Positions 35,559 through 44,095 of a DNA stretch of 48,648 nucleotides are shown in pieces. A program made the translations under genes and the position numbers. Origin of the DNA: Candidatus Obscuribacterales bacterium (GTDB lineage: Bacteria > Cyanobacteriota > Vampirovibrionia > Obscuribacterales > Obscuribacteraceae); assembly GCA_019746975.1 (NCBI GenBank), contig JAIERK010000160.1, positions 1 through 48,648 on the forward strand. The letters run 5' to 3'. Each line of letters starts with the position of its first letter. Within the stretch, counting starts at the first letter, position 1. Below the pieces are notes generated by a model, which searched no databases, was not told the origin of the DNA, and worked only from the letters and a program-made list of their open reading frames with translations.

Positions 35559-36761
35559 CTACTTTTCCCTTCGGACACCGCCTTCTGGGATCGGCTGTGC
35601 AACAGGATTTCGTTTCATTTCAATACGCACCAGCCGCTCGTTTGCAGCTCGGTTTACGGCGCTCACCGGGTCTCGGGCCAGTTGGTGGAGCAGGTGTTCC
35701 GGCGTGCGATCCCGCTCTGTAATGGACCGCCGCACCCTCCAGTCACCATCCCTGGCAAGGTTAGCCAATACTGCATCTGGTGTCTCTCGGTTTATCGCTA
35801 CGTTTTGACGAACGATCAGGTCTTGATCTGTTGAAAGACTATTCAAGATAGCATTTCCTGCGGATTCATTCGTAGCCACAGACCGTCTGACTTTTATGTC
35901 GTCGTCTCGTGAAAGAGCCAATAAGATCTCATGGTGAGCTGATCGATTAGAAGCAACAGCCTGCCTGACGTTCGCATCTGGATCGCCGGATAGCCTGCTC
36001 AAATCCTCACGGCTGATATGAATACTTGATGCAACCGCAGCCCTGACTCGCGGATCTTGATCACGAGAAAGTATCCCGAGCAAGTTACGAGAGGGGAATT
36101 TCGCGTATGCAAGATGCCTCGCTAGTTCGAGCCTGCCGGCCGGATTAGCATGCCTGGCAATCGCCTCCTGATTACAATTATCCAAAGCAGAAAAGCGAAC
36201 TGCTGGATTGGGATCAAGGATCAGCGCCACCTGGGTGTCCACCGGAGTGGCAGAGTTCTCGGCAACCCGCTGCCTTAGCTCTGCTTGTGCGTCGGTTGCC
36301 AATCTCGCTAATGCCGCAGGTGGAGTCGAACGGTGCTCGGCAACCGACATTCTAATCTTAAGAAGCAAATCATTCGCCAATGTTGACAGTGCCCTAGCTG
36401 GAGTAAACCCATGCCGCGCAACCTCAAGTCTAATTCTAGGATCTCGATCAGTGGACAATCTCTCGAGCGCTCTCTCCGTCTCCGGTCCAGGAACTCCCCG
36501 TCGCATTTGGTCAATCATATTTTGTCGTTCCTGTATCCGAGCCTGGCGAATTGCTTCGAGTTCGGCCCGGATTCTAGCAGGATCACCCAACTGCAAAGGA
36601 TCATCCGGCTCTTCCAATAGCGAGGCGAACGATGTACCTTCCGTGTTCAGATCGTCATCGTCCATTTCATCCCGGAATTCGAGCAAGAGTGAAAGGCTGG
36701 CATCGTTTTCCGGGCGGTTCCTAGGGCGATTTTGATAAGCTTCTATGCATGAATCTAACAT
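35559..36761 (-). CDS. Long leucine-rich-repeat-variant (LRV/HEAT-like) protein
   Basis: 400 residues. After an acidic and helical leader (about 1-105), roughly eleven repeats of 22-24 residues run to the C terminus, for example VAEHRSTPPAALARLATDAQ, VAENSATPVDTQVALILDPN, VASNRSAHHEILLALSRDDD and VATNESAGNAILNSLSTDQD. The pattern is that of LRV helical repeats and matches the shorter protein at 22944-23468. No cysteine cluster is seen. It is cytoplasmic by sequence and a likely protein-binding solenoid. Confidence 0.85.
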   Translation of the reverse strand: MLDSCIEAYQNRPRNRPENDASLSLLLEFRDEMDDDDLNTEGTSFASLLEEPDDPLQLGDPARIRAELEAIRQARIQERQNMIDQMRRGVPGPETERALERLSTDRDPRIRLEVARHGFTPARALSTLANDLLLKIRMSVAEHRSTPPAALARLATDAQAELRQRVAENSATPVDTQVALILDPNPAVRFSALDNCNQEAIARHANPAGRLELARHLAYAKFPSRNLLGILSRDQDPRVRAAVASSIHISREDLSRLSGDPDANVRQAVASNRSAHHEILLALSRDDDIKVRRSVATNESAGNAILNSLSTDQDLIVRQNVAINRETPDAVLANLARDGDWRVRRSITERDRTPEHLLHQLARDPVSAVNRAANERLVRIEMKRNPVAQPIPEGGVRREK

Positions 36762-37147
36762 TTTATATTTTATACCTTGATAGGATCGTGCCCCAATTGA
36801 GATCTAGGCATCTTGAAAGACAGATGGCACCATTGGTGAGTACCTACGTATGACCGCACGAAATTGCTTCGATATGAGAATAGAGTTTTTGGATGGAGTT
36901 CAGTCAGCCTTTAGCCGCAAGTTGAATCAGTCTAAGGCTATAACCTAACCAAGTTTTGACCGCGAAAGTGAACAGAGGCTACTGAGTTACACATAGTTTT
37001 TAGACAGCAGATTGATTCTCTTATGGCGAAAAGAACAAACGAACCGCTCCGGGAAATTTCGCCAGCACGGCACGAGACTATAAGCCCAAAAGCAACTCAG
37101 TCAAAGAACGTCCTGGCTTCAGGAGAGCGAGAAGATAATCGCTGGAA
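36762..37147. other. Intergenic region between LRV and caspase-like genes
   Basis: No gene is well supported. A 42-codon frame at 37023-37151 on the plus strand has no ribosome site and overlaps the caspase-like stop. The LRV promoter should lie near 36770-36850. Confidence 0.35.
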
Positions 37148-38353
37148 TTAGAACTTGTGGTTCTGGAATTTTAACCAGTAATCCGTCTCTTTGCCAGGGG
37201 GCAGTGGTTTGGATGGCGAAACCGGCGTGCTCGGCGGCGCTGCAACAACAGGCTGCGTAACCACGGGTTGAGTCACTACAGGCTGACTGACCACAGGCCC
37301 CGACACAGGAGTACTAGGCGCTCTATCATTGCTCTTCGCTTCCTTAGGGGTGCTGCTGCCGATAAGCTGCTGCCCCTTGGATTTCATCTCCACGACACGT
37401 TTGTATGTGAAACTACTATCCTCTGGTACCGCCCGCGGTGCCACAGGTTTAACAGCGATGCGCAAAGGCTCGCCTTCCCATTTGCTATGCATGACGGGGG
37501 TTTGAAAGGCTTGCCGATCGAATTTTACTTCCGATTGAACTTGATCCTTGAGAGTATCGAAGGCGGCCTGAAGATCTGCTTTTTCTTTTTCTTTGCTTAG
37601 CACTTCAATGAGGTTACGGGTGAAAACACCGTTGGAATACCGCTTCGATTCCCAGCTTCGCTGATCGGCGCCGCTGGAGCTAATCACAATTTGCCCCTTA
37701 CCTGCCAGTGAATTGACATCGAAGTTGGTGGTGCGATAGAGACCTTTGCCGCCGACTTCAGCAGCACCGCTGTTGCACGCATCAAGCAGCAGAACTACGC
37801 GGTCACAGTGAGTTCGACGAAAAATGGTCGGAGCCAAGTCTTGCAAAAGTACACCGGAGGTAAACAAATCCTGTTGCTCCGTGTCATAGGCGACCAGAAA
37901 ATTTTCACCGCCTTTGTCGAGTTCGCTCGGACTGCCGTGCGTCGATGCATAGATGACGACGAGGTCGTCCGGCAAGACTCTCATAGGCAGCCAGTTGCCA
38001 GCAATGGCAGAGACGATGTTATTACGCGTCGCATTCTCGTTGAGCAAAAGCAAAACGTGATCCGGCGCGAAGTTACCCTTCTCGACAAGGAATTTAGCAA
38101 AGTCTTGCGCATCTTTGGCTGGATAGCGCAACTTCGGAATTTTTGAATCTTTAAAGGTATCGACACCGATAACGACAGCCCATTTATCCTTAATCGGTCT
38201 TTGATTGGACGCGTCCATCGCCTTCATGACTCTGGCTTCAGGCGATGCGCCTTCGTCTGCGGCGCTCGCATTATTGGGAGCCATAAAACTCAATGCCAGA
38301 ATGGATGCGCTTAGAATCGCCATTCCGCGCTTTACTCCAATCCGTTTAATCAT
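37148..38353 (-). CDS. Secreted caspase-like (peptidase C14, metacaspase/orthocaspase) protein
   Basis: About 401 residues from ATG 38353 (GGTGG upstream; a GTG 24 bases earlier is possible). A signal peptide at 1-31 ends in NASAAD. The p20-like domain (about 55-260) has the catalytic dyad H139 in YASTHGSP and C193 in LLDACNSGAAE, and the opening WAVVIGVDTFKD. The C-terminal 100 residues are Pro/Thr/Val-rich and contain tandem VSQPVVTQPVVTQPVV. Family members cleave after Arg/Lys or Asp; specificity cannot be read here. An exported caspase would act in the periplasm or outside. Confidence 0.88.
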   Translation of the reverse strand: MIKRIGVKRGMAILSASILALSFMAPNNASAADEGASPEARVMKAMDASNQRPIKDKWAVVIGVDTFKDSKIPKLRYPAKDAQDFAKFLVEKGNFAPDHVLLLLNENATRNNIVSAIAGNWLPMRVLPDDLVVIYASTHGSPSELDKGGENFLVAYDTEQQDLFTSGVLLQDLAPTIFRRTHCDRVVLLLDACNSGAAEVGGKGLYRTTNFDVNSLAGKGQIVISSSGADQRSWESKRYSNGVFTRNLIEVLSKEKEKADLQAAFDTLKDQVQSEVKFDRQAFQTPVMHSKWEGEPLRIAVKPVAPRAVPEDSSFTYKRVVEMKSKGQQLIGSSTPKEAKSNDRAPSTPVSGPVVSQPVVTQPVVTQPVVAAPPSTPVSPSKPLPPGKETDYWLKFQNHKF

Positions 38354-38505
38354 GTCACACCACCCATTAAAATCCACTTTCGCCAGGACTATTCCGTTTT
38401 TGAGACGTGCACTCCGGCTGGCTCAGTCTGATCTACTAATACATCCACAATTTTAGGACAGGGGATCAATTTTTGCACACCCATCTCTTGACTACAATCA
38501 CTTTC

Positions 38506-38850
38506 TTACACCTGGCGGCGTTTTCGGATTACTTTTAACACACCGCCGCGAACATCATTGGTAGAAAAAACAAAGTCACCGTTCTTTCTCAGCCCTTTAT
38601 CGATTTCACCCATGATGCACTGAGGTAAAAGCTTTTTCACGTCCTTCGGAAGCGGTTGGTCCTTGTAGCGGACCACACCTATATCGTTCCTTGCGAATTT
38701 CGCCATTTCATCAGCCTTATCAGCGTCTCCAGCATAAATAACGGTGCCTGAAAACTTGGCTGGGAAAAGCGAACAGCAGCTAATCGCTGGGACAATCGTA
38801 GCCAAGATTAGGATGGCTACCGAAGCGACGACGCTGAAAATTCGAGACAT
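38506..38850 (-). CDS. Hypothetical small lipoprotein-like protein
   Basis: 114 residues. The N terminus is hydrophobic and ends in VPAISCCS, which could be a lipobox or a plain signal-peptide cleavage site. The mature part (FSGTVIYAGDADKADEMAKF, GVVRYKDQPLPKDVKKLLP) matches no family I know. It stands alone, 150 bases upstream of the caspase-like gene on the same strand. Confidence 0.6.
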   Translation of the reverse strand: MSRIFSVVASVAILILATIVPAISCCSLFPAKFSGTVIYAGDADKADEMAKFARNDIGVVRYKDQPLPKDVKKLLPQCIMGEIDKGLRKNGDFVFSTNDVRGGVLKVIRKRRQV

Positions 38851-38938
38851 ATACCAACTCCGAATTTAGTATTTAGAAAGCTACCGCGGCTGGTGCCAGA
38901 AAGTAACCAGATTACAAGTTTCCACAATAACTGCGCGT

Positions 38939-39949
38939 CTAAAGCAGCTTGTTGGCTTCCGCCCAATCAATCTCGGCTTTGATACCGTTAGAAAGAGTCA
39001 TTCTGGGTTTAAACCCAGTTGCATGAACGAGCTTGGCGATTGAGCATGTCGTTTCGGTAGTCAATTTTTCAAGCTGCTCCGTGGTCACAGGCGCCTTGCC
39101 CGGCATGACCATCTCAGCCATCTTGACTCCGAATTTTAGAAGACCGGCCGGCACAGAAGGAATCTTCTTCTCGAGCGCCAGTGCCCTTGCAATTTCCTCT
39201 GCCAGATCATGAACTGAGACAGGCTCGGGATTGGCAACGTTGAAGACATGATGACCTTCCGGCACTCTCGAAAGACAAAGAAGAACGGCTCGCGCAAGAT
39301 CCTTGGTGTAGATCAAACTCTTACCGGTTTCTCCTGCACCTATGTGCTTGTAGCGTTGATTCTTCACTTCTTGAATCATTCGGAGCAGATTGCCCCGATC
39401 ACCCTCTCCGAAGACGAGCGAAGGGCGAAGCACGATTATCCGTTTTACTCCCGTCAATGATTTGAGAAAGGTCTCTGAGGCAGCCTTAGAAACCGCATAC
39501 GGCGTCTTTGCCTTAAGCGGGGCTGTCTCCGGTACATTGCTGAACGGTCCAGGACCATAAACAGCAGATGAACTGAAAAATACGAAAGTGTCGACCCGAT
39601 TGGCAGCGCATGCTTCCGCCAGCGCCTGCGTGGCGCGGACGTTGCTGACCTCATACTCTTGATAAGGCGCATCCGGCTGATGCGCCAGGCCCGCTGCGTG
39701 AATGACGATATTGCAGCCTTTGGTGAGCTCCCTGTGGTCCTGCTCCAACATTCGCGCGAAATCGGCTTGATGAACTTCGGATAGGGCAAAGTCAAAAACA
39801 TTGCCACATCTTTCGCGCGCTTCGAGCCTGTCCCTGACCAGCGCTCGAACGACCCCGACGCTTTGCGCCTGCAATGCAGCCGCGACTTGCCTACCGATCA
39901 TGCCGGTAGCTCCAGTTACAAGGACTCTTCTGACGCCGTTGGATGCCAT
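38939..39949 (-). CDS. NAD-dependent epimerase/dehydratase (extended SDR)
   Basis: 336 residues. The Rossmann motif GATGMIG is at 13-19, SSSAVYG at 126-132 and the catalytic Tyr-Lys pair in YAVSK (Y151, K155). This fits UDP-sugar epimerases or reductases such as UDP-glucose 4-epimerase and quinovosamine-pathway reductases. It follows the glycosyltransferase by six bases, so the two probably serve surface-polysaccharide synthesis. The exact sugar is unknown. Confidence 0.92.
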   Translation of the reverse strand: MASNGVRRVLVTGATGMIGRQVAAALQAQSVGVVRALVRDRLEARERCGNVFDFALSEVHQADFARMLEQDHRELTKGCNIVIHAAGLAHQPDAPYQEYEVSNVRATQALAEACAANRVDTFVFFSSSAVYGPGPFSNVPETAPLKAKTPYAVSKAASETFLKSLTGVKRIIVLRPSLVFGEGDRGNLLRMIQEVKNQRYKHIGAGETGKSLIYTKDLARAVLLCLSRVPEGHHVFNVANPEPVSVHDLAEEIARALALEKKIPSVPAGLLKFGVKMAEMVMPGKAPVTTEQLEKLTTETTCSIAKLVHATGFKPRMTLSNGIKAEIDWAEANKLL

Positions 39950-39955
39950 CTTTTT

Positions 39956-40948
39956 TTATTTTGTGTGGGTGGATTTATTGCCTACTCGAACCTTGACTTC
40001 GCCTGTCGGTTGCAATGATGGTGCATCTTTCATGCGACTGTCAGAGGCCGAAAGCCCGCGCCGACGGATAAAGAGCCCCCGCATCACATTCACCAGGATG
40101 AACAAAGATGCTCGGCTCCAAATTGCAGCATACACCAGTATATTAAATGGAGCCCAATATTTCTTTGCCAAGTGTTTCTTGTAAAACACATGCATACCTT
40201 TGTGCAAATTGATGGTCGCTCCGACCGGACGCAATCTGCTTGAAGCTCCGTGCACGTGATAAATCACGCTAGCTGGCGTATAGACAACGGAATAGCCCTG
40301 TTCTTTGATTCTCCAGCACCAGTCGATGTCTTCACCAAACATAAAGATGTGCTCATCGAGCAAACCGATGATGTCGATAATTGATTTTCTGACCATCATG
40401 CAGGACCCGGAAAGGGCATCTACTTTTAGCTCCTCGTCAGGGTCACGGTCGGTTAGGTTGTACTCGGCAAAGTTCTTATTTTTTGGAAACAACTTGCTCA
40501 GGTAGGTCAACCTGAAAAAAGAGGCTTTGACACTAGGAAAAGAGCGTCGGCAGGCCAACTGTAACGTACCATCGGGATTGAGGACCTTGGGACCGACGGC
40601 TCCGCAATCCGCGTGCGCATCGAGATAATCAGCGAGCGTCGAGACGGCATTCTTCGTTATCTCGGTATCAGGATTGAGCAACAGAACGTACTTGCCGCGA
40701 GCTTGCGGAATAACCTGATTGCACGCTTTTGAAAACCCGACGTTGTCAGCGTTCTCTGTGAGCAACACGTTCGGATAGCGCGACTTGAGCATCTCGACCG
40801 AGCCGTCTTGTGAGTTATTGTCGACTACCAGCAACTCGAAAGATTCATGTTCTTCGTCTTCACGAGCAATCGAGTCCAACAGCACCGCGAGAAGTTCTGG
40901 TGTTTTCCAGTTGACTATTACGATTGAAACTTTCGGTTCGTTACTCAT
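39956..40948 (-). CDS. Family 2 glycosyltransferase (rhamnosyltransferase-like)
   Basis: 330 residues. GT-A fold motifs: VSIVIVNWKTPELLAVLLDS, LLVVDNNSQDGS, the metal-binding DxD-like LLLNPDTEI, and FMFGEDIDWCWRIKEQGY late in the domain. The pattern with NVGFSKACNQ is typical of WbbL-like rhamnosyltransferases. The C-terminal part has a hydrophobic, membrane-associated segment (about 270-300). It lies six bases upstream of the epimerase and about 30 bases downstream of the mutase gene. Confidence 0.92.
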   Translation of the reverse strand: MSNEPKVSIVIVNWKTPELLAVLLDSIAREDEEHESFELLVVDNNSQDGSVEMLKSRYPNVLLTENADNVGFSKACNQVIPQARGKYVLLLNPDTEITKNAVSTLADYLDAHADCGAVGPKVLNPDGTLQLACRRSFPSVKASFFRLTYLSKLFPKNKNFAEYNLTDRDPDEELKVDALSGSCMMVRKSIIDIIGLLDEHIFMFGEDIDWCWRIKEQGYSVVYTPASVIYHVHGASSRLRPVGATINLHKGMHVFYKKHLAKKYWAPFNILVYAAIWSRASLFILVNVMRGLFIRRRGLSASDSRMKDAPSLQPTGEVKVRVGNKSTHTK

Positions 40949-40978
40949 TTAGTTTCGACAACAATCCTTGTTGGTAGG

Positions 40979-42538
40979 TCAAACGGTGACAACTGGTTTA
41001 AACTTGCCGAAAGCCTTCTTCATTGTCGAGCTGATCTCGCCGACGGTGGCATAAGATTCGACGCAATCCAAGATAAGAGGCATGAGATTGTCCGTTCCTC
41101 TCGCGGCGGCCAATAGCCGCTCGAGCGACTGCTCTACCTTCTGAGCATCACGAGTATCCTTTATGCGTTTCAAATCTCGAACCTGCTCTTCCTCGAGCTT
41201 CGGATCGACTCGCAGCAGTTTCATATCATCGTCGGCTTCATCTACGAAATCGTTGACGCCAACTACAATCTGTCGCTTCGATTCCACATCTTTATGGTAT
41301 TCGTACGCGGCATTTTGAATTTCCTTTTGGATGAAACCGCTTTCCACAGCCTGGATAGCACCACCCATCTTTTCAATTCGAGCGAGATAATCTCGCACTT
41401 CGCCTTCGATCTTATCGGTCAGACTTTCGATGAAATAAGAGCCGCCAACGGGGTCTACGACATTCGTGACGCCTGTCTCGAAGGCGATGATCTGCTGTGT
41501 TCTTAGTGCTGTGAGCGCCGCGGCTTCGCTAGGAAGGGACAGCGCCTCATCTTTGGAATTAGTGTGCAAGGACTGCGTTCCGCCCAGTACCGCAGCTAGT
41601 GCCTCAACGGCCGTTCTTACAATATTGTTGTCGGGTTGCTGTTGTGTGAGACTGCTGCCCGCGGTTTGAGTGTGAAAACGCAACATCAATGATTTTGGAT
41701 CTTGGGCATTGAAGCGCTCCTTCATAATCTCAGACCAGAGTCTGCGCGCCGCGCGGAACTTGGCAATCTCTTCGAAGAAGTTCATCTGTGCAACGAAGAA
41801 GAAGCTCAGTTGAGGCGCAAATTCATCGACCGAAAGACCTCGGGAGATCGCCGCTTCAACATACTGAATGGCATTAGCGAATGTGAATGCCAGCTCCTGG
41901 ACCGCAGTCGCTCCGGCTTCACGAATGTGGTATCCCGAGATTGATATGGTGTTCCACTTCGGCATCTCTGTCGAGCAGAACTCGAAGATGTCGCAAATTA
42001 GGCGCATCGAGCCTTGCGGTGGAAAAATGTAGGTATTGCGAGCCTCATACTCTTTCAGGATATCGTTCTGAATGGTCCCGTTGAGGAGCTTAGGGTCGAC
42101 GCCCTGCTTCCTTCCGACCGCTCGATACATGGCAAGCAGAATCGAGCTCGTTGCGTTGATTGTCATCGATGTAGAAACTTTGGAAAGATCTATTTGATCG
42201 AAAAGCTTCTCCATATCAGCAAGTGTGTCGATTGCAACACCAGTCCTGCCGACTTCGCCGAACGCCATCGGATCGTCGCTATCGATTCCCATTTGCGTAG
42301 GAAGATCAAAAGCTGTAGACAAACCAGTCTGTCCATTAGCTAATAGATATCTAAATCTTTTATTCGTCTCATTCGCGTTGCCAAACCCGGCATATTGCCT
42401 CATGGTCCAAACGCGAGAACGATACATCTTGTCGTAGATGCCCCGTGTATACGGATATTCACCGGGATTTCCCAATTTTGTGTCGTGTTCCCAAGAGTCG
42501 AGATCTTCGGGACGGAATGTGTTTTTTTCGGTCGTCAT
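40979..42538 (-). CDS. Methylmalonyl-CoA mutase, catalytic (large) subunit without B12 domain
   Basis: 519 residues, the length of a stand-alone catalytic subunit. It interconverts (R)-methylmalonyl-CoA and succinyl-CoA using adenosylcobalamin. Residues equivalent to P. shermanii Y89, R207 and H244 are Y49 (WTMRQYAGFG), R167 (EYEARNTYIFPP) and H204 (SGYHIREAGA), all at a constant offset of 40. Isobutyryl-CoA and 2-hydroxyisobutyryl-CoA mutases have Phe or Ile at the Y89 position, so methylmalonyl-CoA is the likely substrate. The C-terminal cobalamin-binding domain is missing and must come from a separate small subunit outside this window. It shares a strand and close spacing with the sugar genes, but a functional link is not evident. 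Confidence 0.93.
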   Translation of the reverse strand: MTTEKNTFRPEDLDSWEHDTKLGNPGEYPYTRGIYDKMYRSRVWTMRQYAGFGNANETNKRFRYLLANGQTGLSTAFDLPTQMGIDSDDPMAFGEVGRTGVAIDTLADMEKLFDQIDLSKVSTSMTINATSSILLAMYRAVGRKQGVDPKLLNGTIQNDILKEYEARNTYIFPPQGSMRLICDIFEFCSTEMPKWNTISISGYHIREAGATAVQELAFTFANAIQYVEAAISRGLSVDEFAPQLSFFFVAQMNFFEEIAKFRAARRLWSEIMKERFNAQDPKSLMLRFHTQTAGSSLTQQQPDNNIVRTAVEALAAVLGGTQSLHTNSKDEALSLPSEAAALTALRTQQIIAFETGVTNVVDPVGGSYFIESLTDKIEGEVRDYLARIEKMGGAIQAVESGFIQKEIQNAAYEYHKDVESKRQIVVGVNDFVDEADDDMKLLRVDPKLEEEQVRDLKRIKDTRDAQKVEQSLERLLAAARGTDNLMPLILDCVESYATVGEISSTMKKAFGKFKPVVTV

Positions 42539-42619
42539 GCGGCTTTGCGTGTGTAGAGCAGTTGTAGTTAATCAAGAGTTTCAGAATCGGTTTCGCTCAG
42601 TTTTTCGACTGACAGGCAG

Positions 42620-42625
42620 TATAAT
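42620..42625 (+). promoter_or_regulatory. Putative -10 element of the transsulfuration operon
   Basis: A perfect TATAAT lies 43 bases upstream of the GTG start in the divergent gap with the mutase gene. No good -35 is at 17 bases. Confidence 0.35.
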
Positions 42626-42667
42626 GTTTACTCGCTTTGCATATATTGTACGGGAGGTTCACCCCTG

Positions 42668-44095
42668 GTGAAGTACTACGAGAACATTCTTGAAACGATT
42701 GGCTCCACACCGCTTATCAAAATCAACAAAATTTCAGCTGGTGTGAAACCTTTGATCCTTGCAAAGATGGAGCCGTTCAATCCAGGTGGATCGGTTAAGG
42801 ACCGACCGGCAAAACGGATGATTGAAGAGGCCGAGAAAGCCGGCCTGCTAAAGCCAGGCGGCACAATCATCGAGCCGACCTCCGGTAACACCGGCACTGG
42901 ATTGGCTCAGATCGCAGCCGTCAAAGGATATCGCTGCATTCTGGTAGTTCCTGACAAGGTCGCTATAGAAAAGATAAATTTGTTGAAGGCTTACGGAGCA
43001 GAGGTGGTTATAGTTCCGACCTCGGTATCGGCTAGCTCACACGAAAGCTACTATTCGGTGGCTAATAAGCTGACCATGGAGATACCAGGAGCATTCCAAC
43101 CCAATCAGTTCGCTAATCCCAACAATCCCTTCGCTCATACAATCTCGACCGGACCGGAAATCTGGGACCAGACGGACGGAAAAGTGACTTGCTTCGTCGC
43201 CGGCATCGGTACGGGCGGCACCATATCCGGTACTGCACGATTCCTTAAAGAGAAGAATCCGAAGATAAAGATCATCGGAGCGGATCCGGAAGGGTCTATC
43301 TATTCAGGCGATATGCCCAAGAGTTATAAGGTAGAGGGAATCGGCGAAGACTTCATTCCTAGCAATGCCGACCTCAAGATTGTCGATGAAATCGTGCGGG
43401 TGAGCGACAAGGAGTCCTTCAACGTCGCGCGCAGATTGGCTCGAGAAGAGGGCATTCTGATTGGTGGTTCGTCCGGTACGGCCATGACGGCAGCGCTCAA
43501 AATCGCCGAGACGATGTCCGGCGACGACGTTATCGTCGTGCTGATGCCGGATGGCGGACGCGGCTATTTGAGCAAGATTTATTCCGATGAATGGATGCGC
43601 GACAACGGCTTCCTCCCGGCACCGGAGCACAGCTATTACCTCAACGATTTGATGGCAAGAAAAGCCGATCGCGGCAAATTCCCGCCACTAATCACGGTTA
43701 CACCAGAAGATCCGATTCGCAAAGCTATCGATATGATGGAACAACATCACATCGATCAACTTCCAGTCGTCACGCAAACCGGACAGAGCGTCGGACATAT
43801 TAATGATGTTGTCGCGATGCAGGTCGTGTACGAGCGCAGAGACCCCAGTCAGGTTCGGGTATCTGACGTGATGGGCAAGCCTTTCCCTCAGCTCGATTTG
43901 CATGTCGAAATCGACGAGTTGTACAAAACATTCCGCCTCGGTAACGCCATGGTTGTCGTCACCGATCAAGGCAAAGCATGCGGCGTATTGACGCGATTCG
44001 ACATCATGTCCCATCTGCGCGCCACAATGAATTCGGACGAATCGGCATCTAAAGAAGAGCAAAAGAAAAAATCAGAAGCAGGAGCCAAGAGATAA
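42668..44095 (+). CDS. Cystathionine beta-synthase (PLP domain plus CBS pair)
   Basis: 475 residues with a GTG start preceded by GGGAGG. The fold-type II PLP domain (1-320) has the Schiff-base lysine K44 in GGSVKDR, the substrate loop EPTSGNTGTGLA and the phosphate loop GTGGTISG. Residues about 335-455 are a tandem CBS-domain pair (VTPEDPIRKAIDMMEQHHID; VSDVMGKPFPQLD), giving the architecture of human/yeast CBS without the heme domain. It condenses serine and homocysteine to cystathionine. The CBS pair suggests regulation by an adenosyl ligand. Its stop overlaps the next start (TAATG). Confidence 0.93.
   Translation: MKYYENILETIGSTPLIKINKISAGVKPLILAKMEPFNPGGSVKDRPAKRMIEEAEKAGLLKPGGTIIEPTSGNTGTGLAQIAAVKGYRCILVVPDKVAIEKINLLKAYGAEVVIVPTSVSASSHESYYSVANKLTMEIPGAFQPNQFANPNNPFAHTISTGPEIWDQTDGKVTCFVAGIGTGGTISGTARFLKEKNPKIKIIGADPEGSIYSGDMPKSYKVEGIGEDFIPSNADLKIVDEIVRVSDKESFNVARRLAREEGILIGGSSGTAMTAALKIAETMSGDDVIVVLMPDGGRGYLSKIYSDEWMRDNGFLPAPEHSYYLNDLMARKADRGKFPPLITVTPEDPIRKAIDMMEQHHIDQLPVVTQTGQSVGHINDVVAMQVVYERRDPSQVRVSDVMGKPFPQLDLHVEIDELYKTFRLGNAMVVVTDQGKACGVLTRFDIMSHLRATMNSDESASKEEQKKKSEAGAKR

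Noticed and set aside
37023..37151. 42-codon frame on the plus strand after the caspase-like gene
   Set aside because: Composition is plausible but there is no ribosome site and it overlaps the convergent stop; not enough support.
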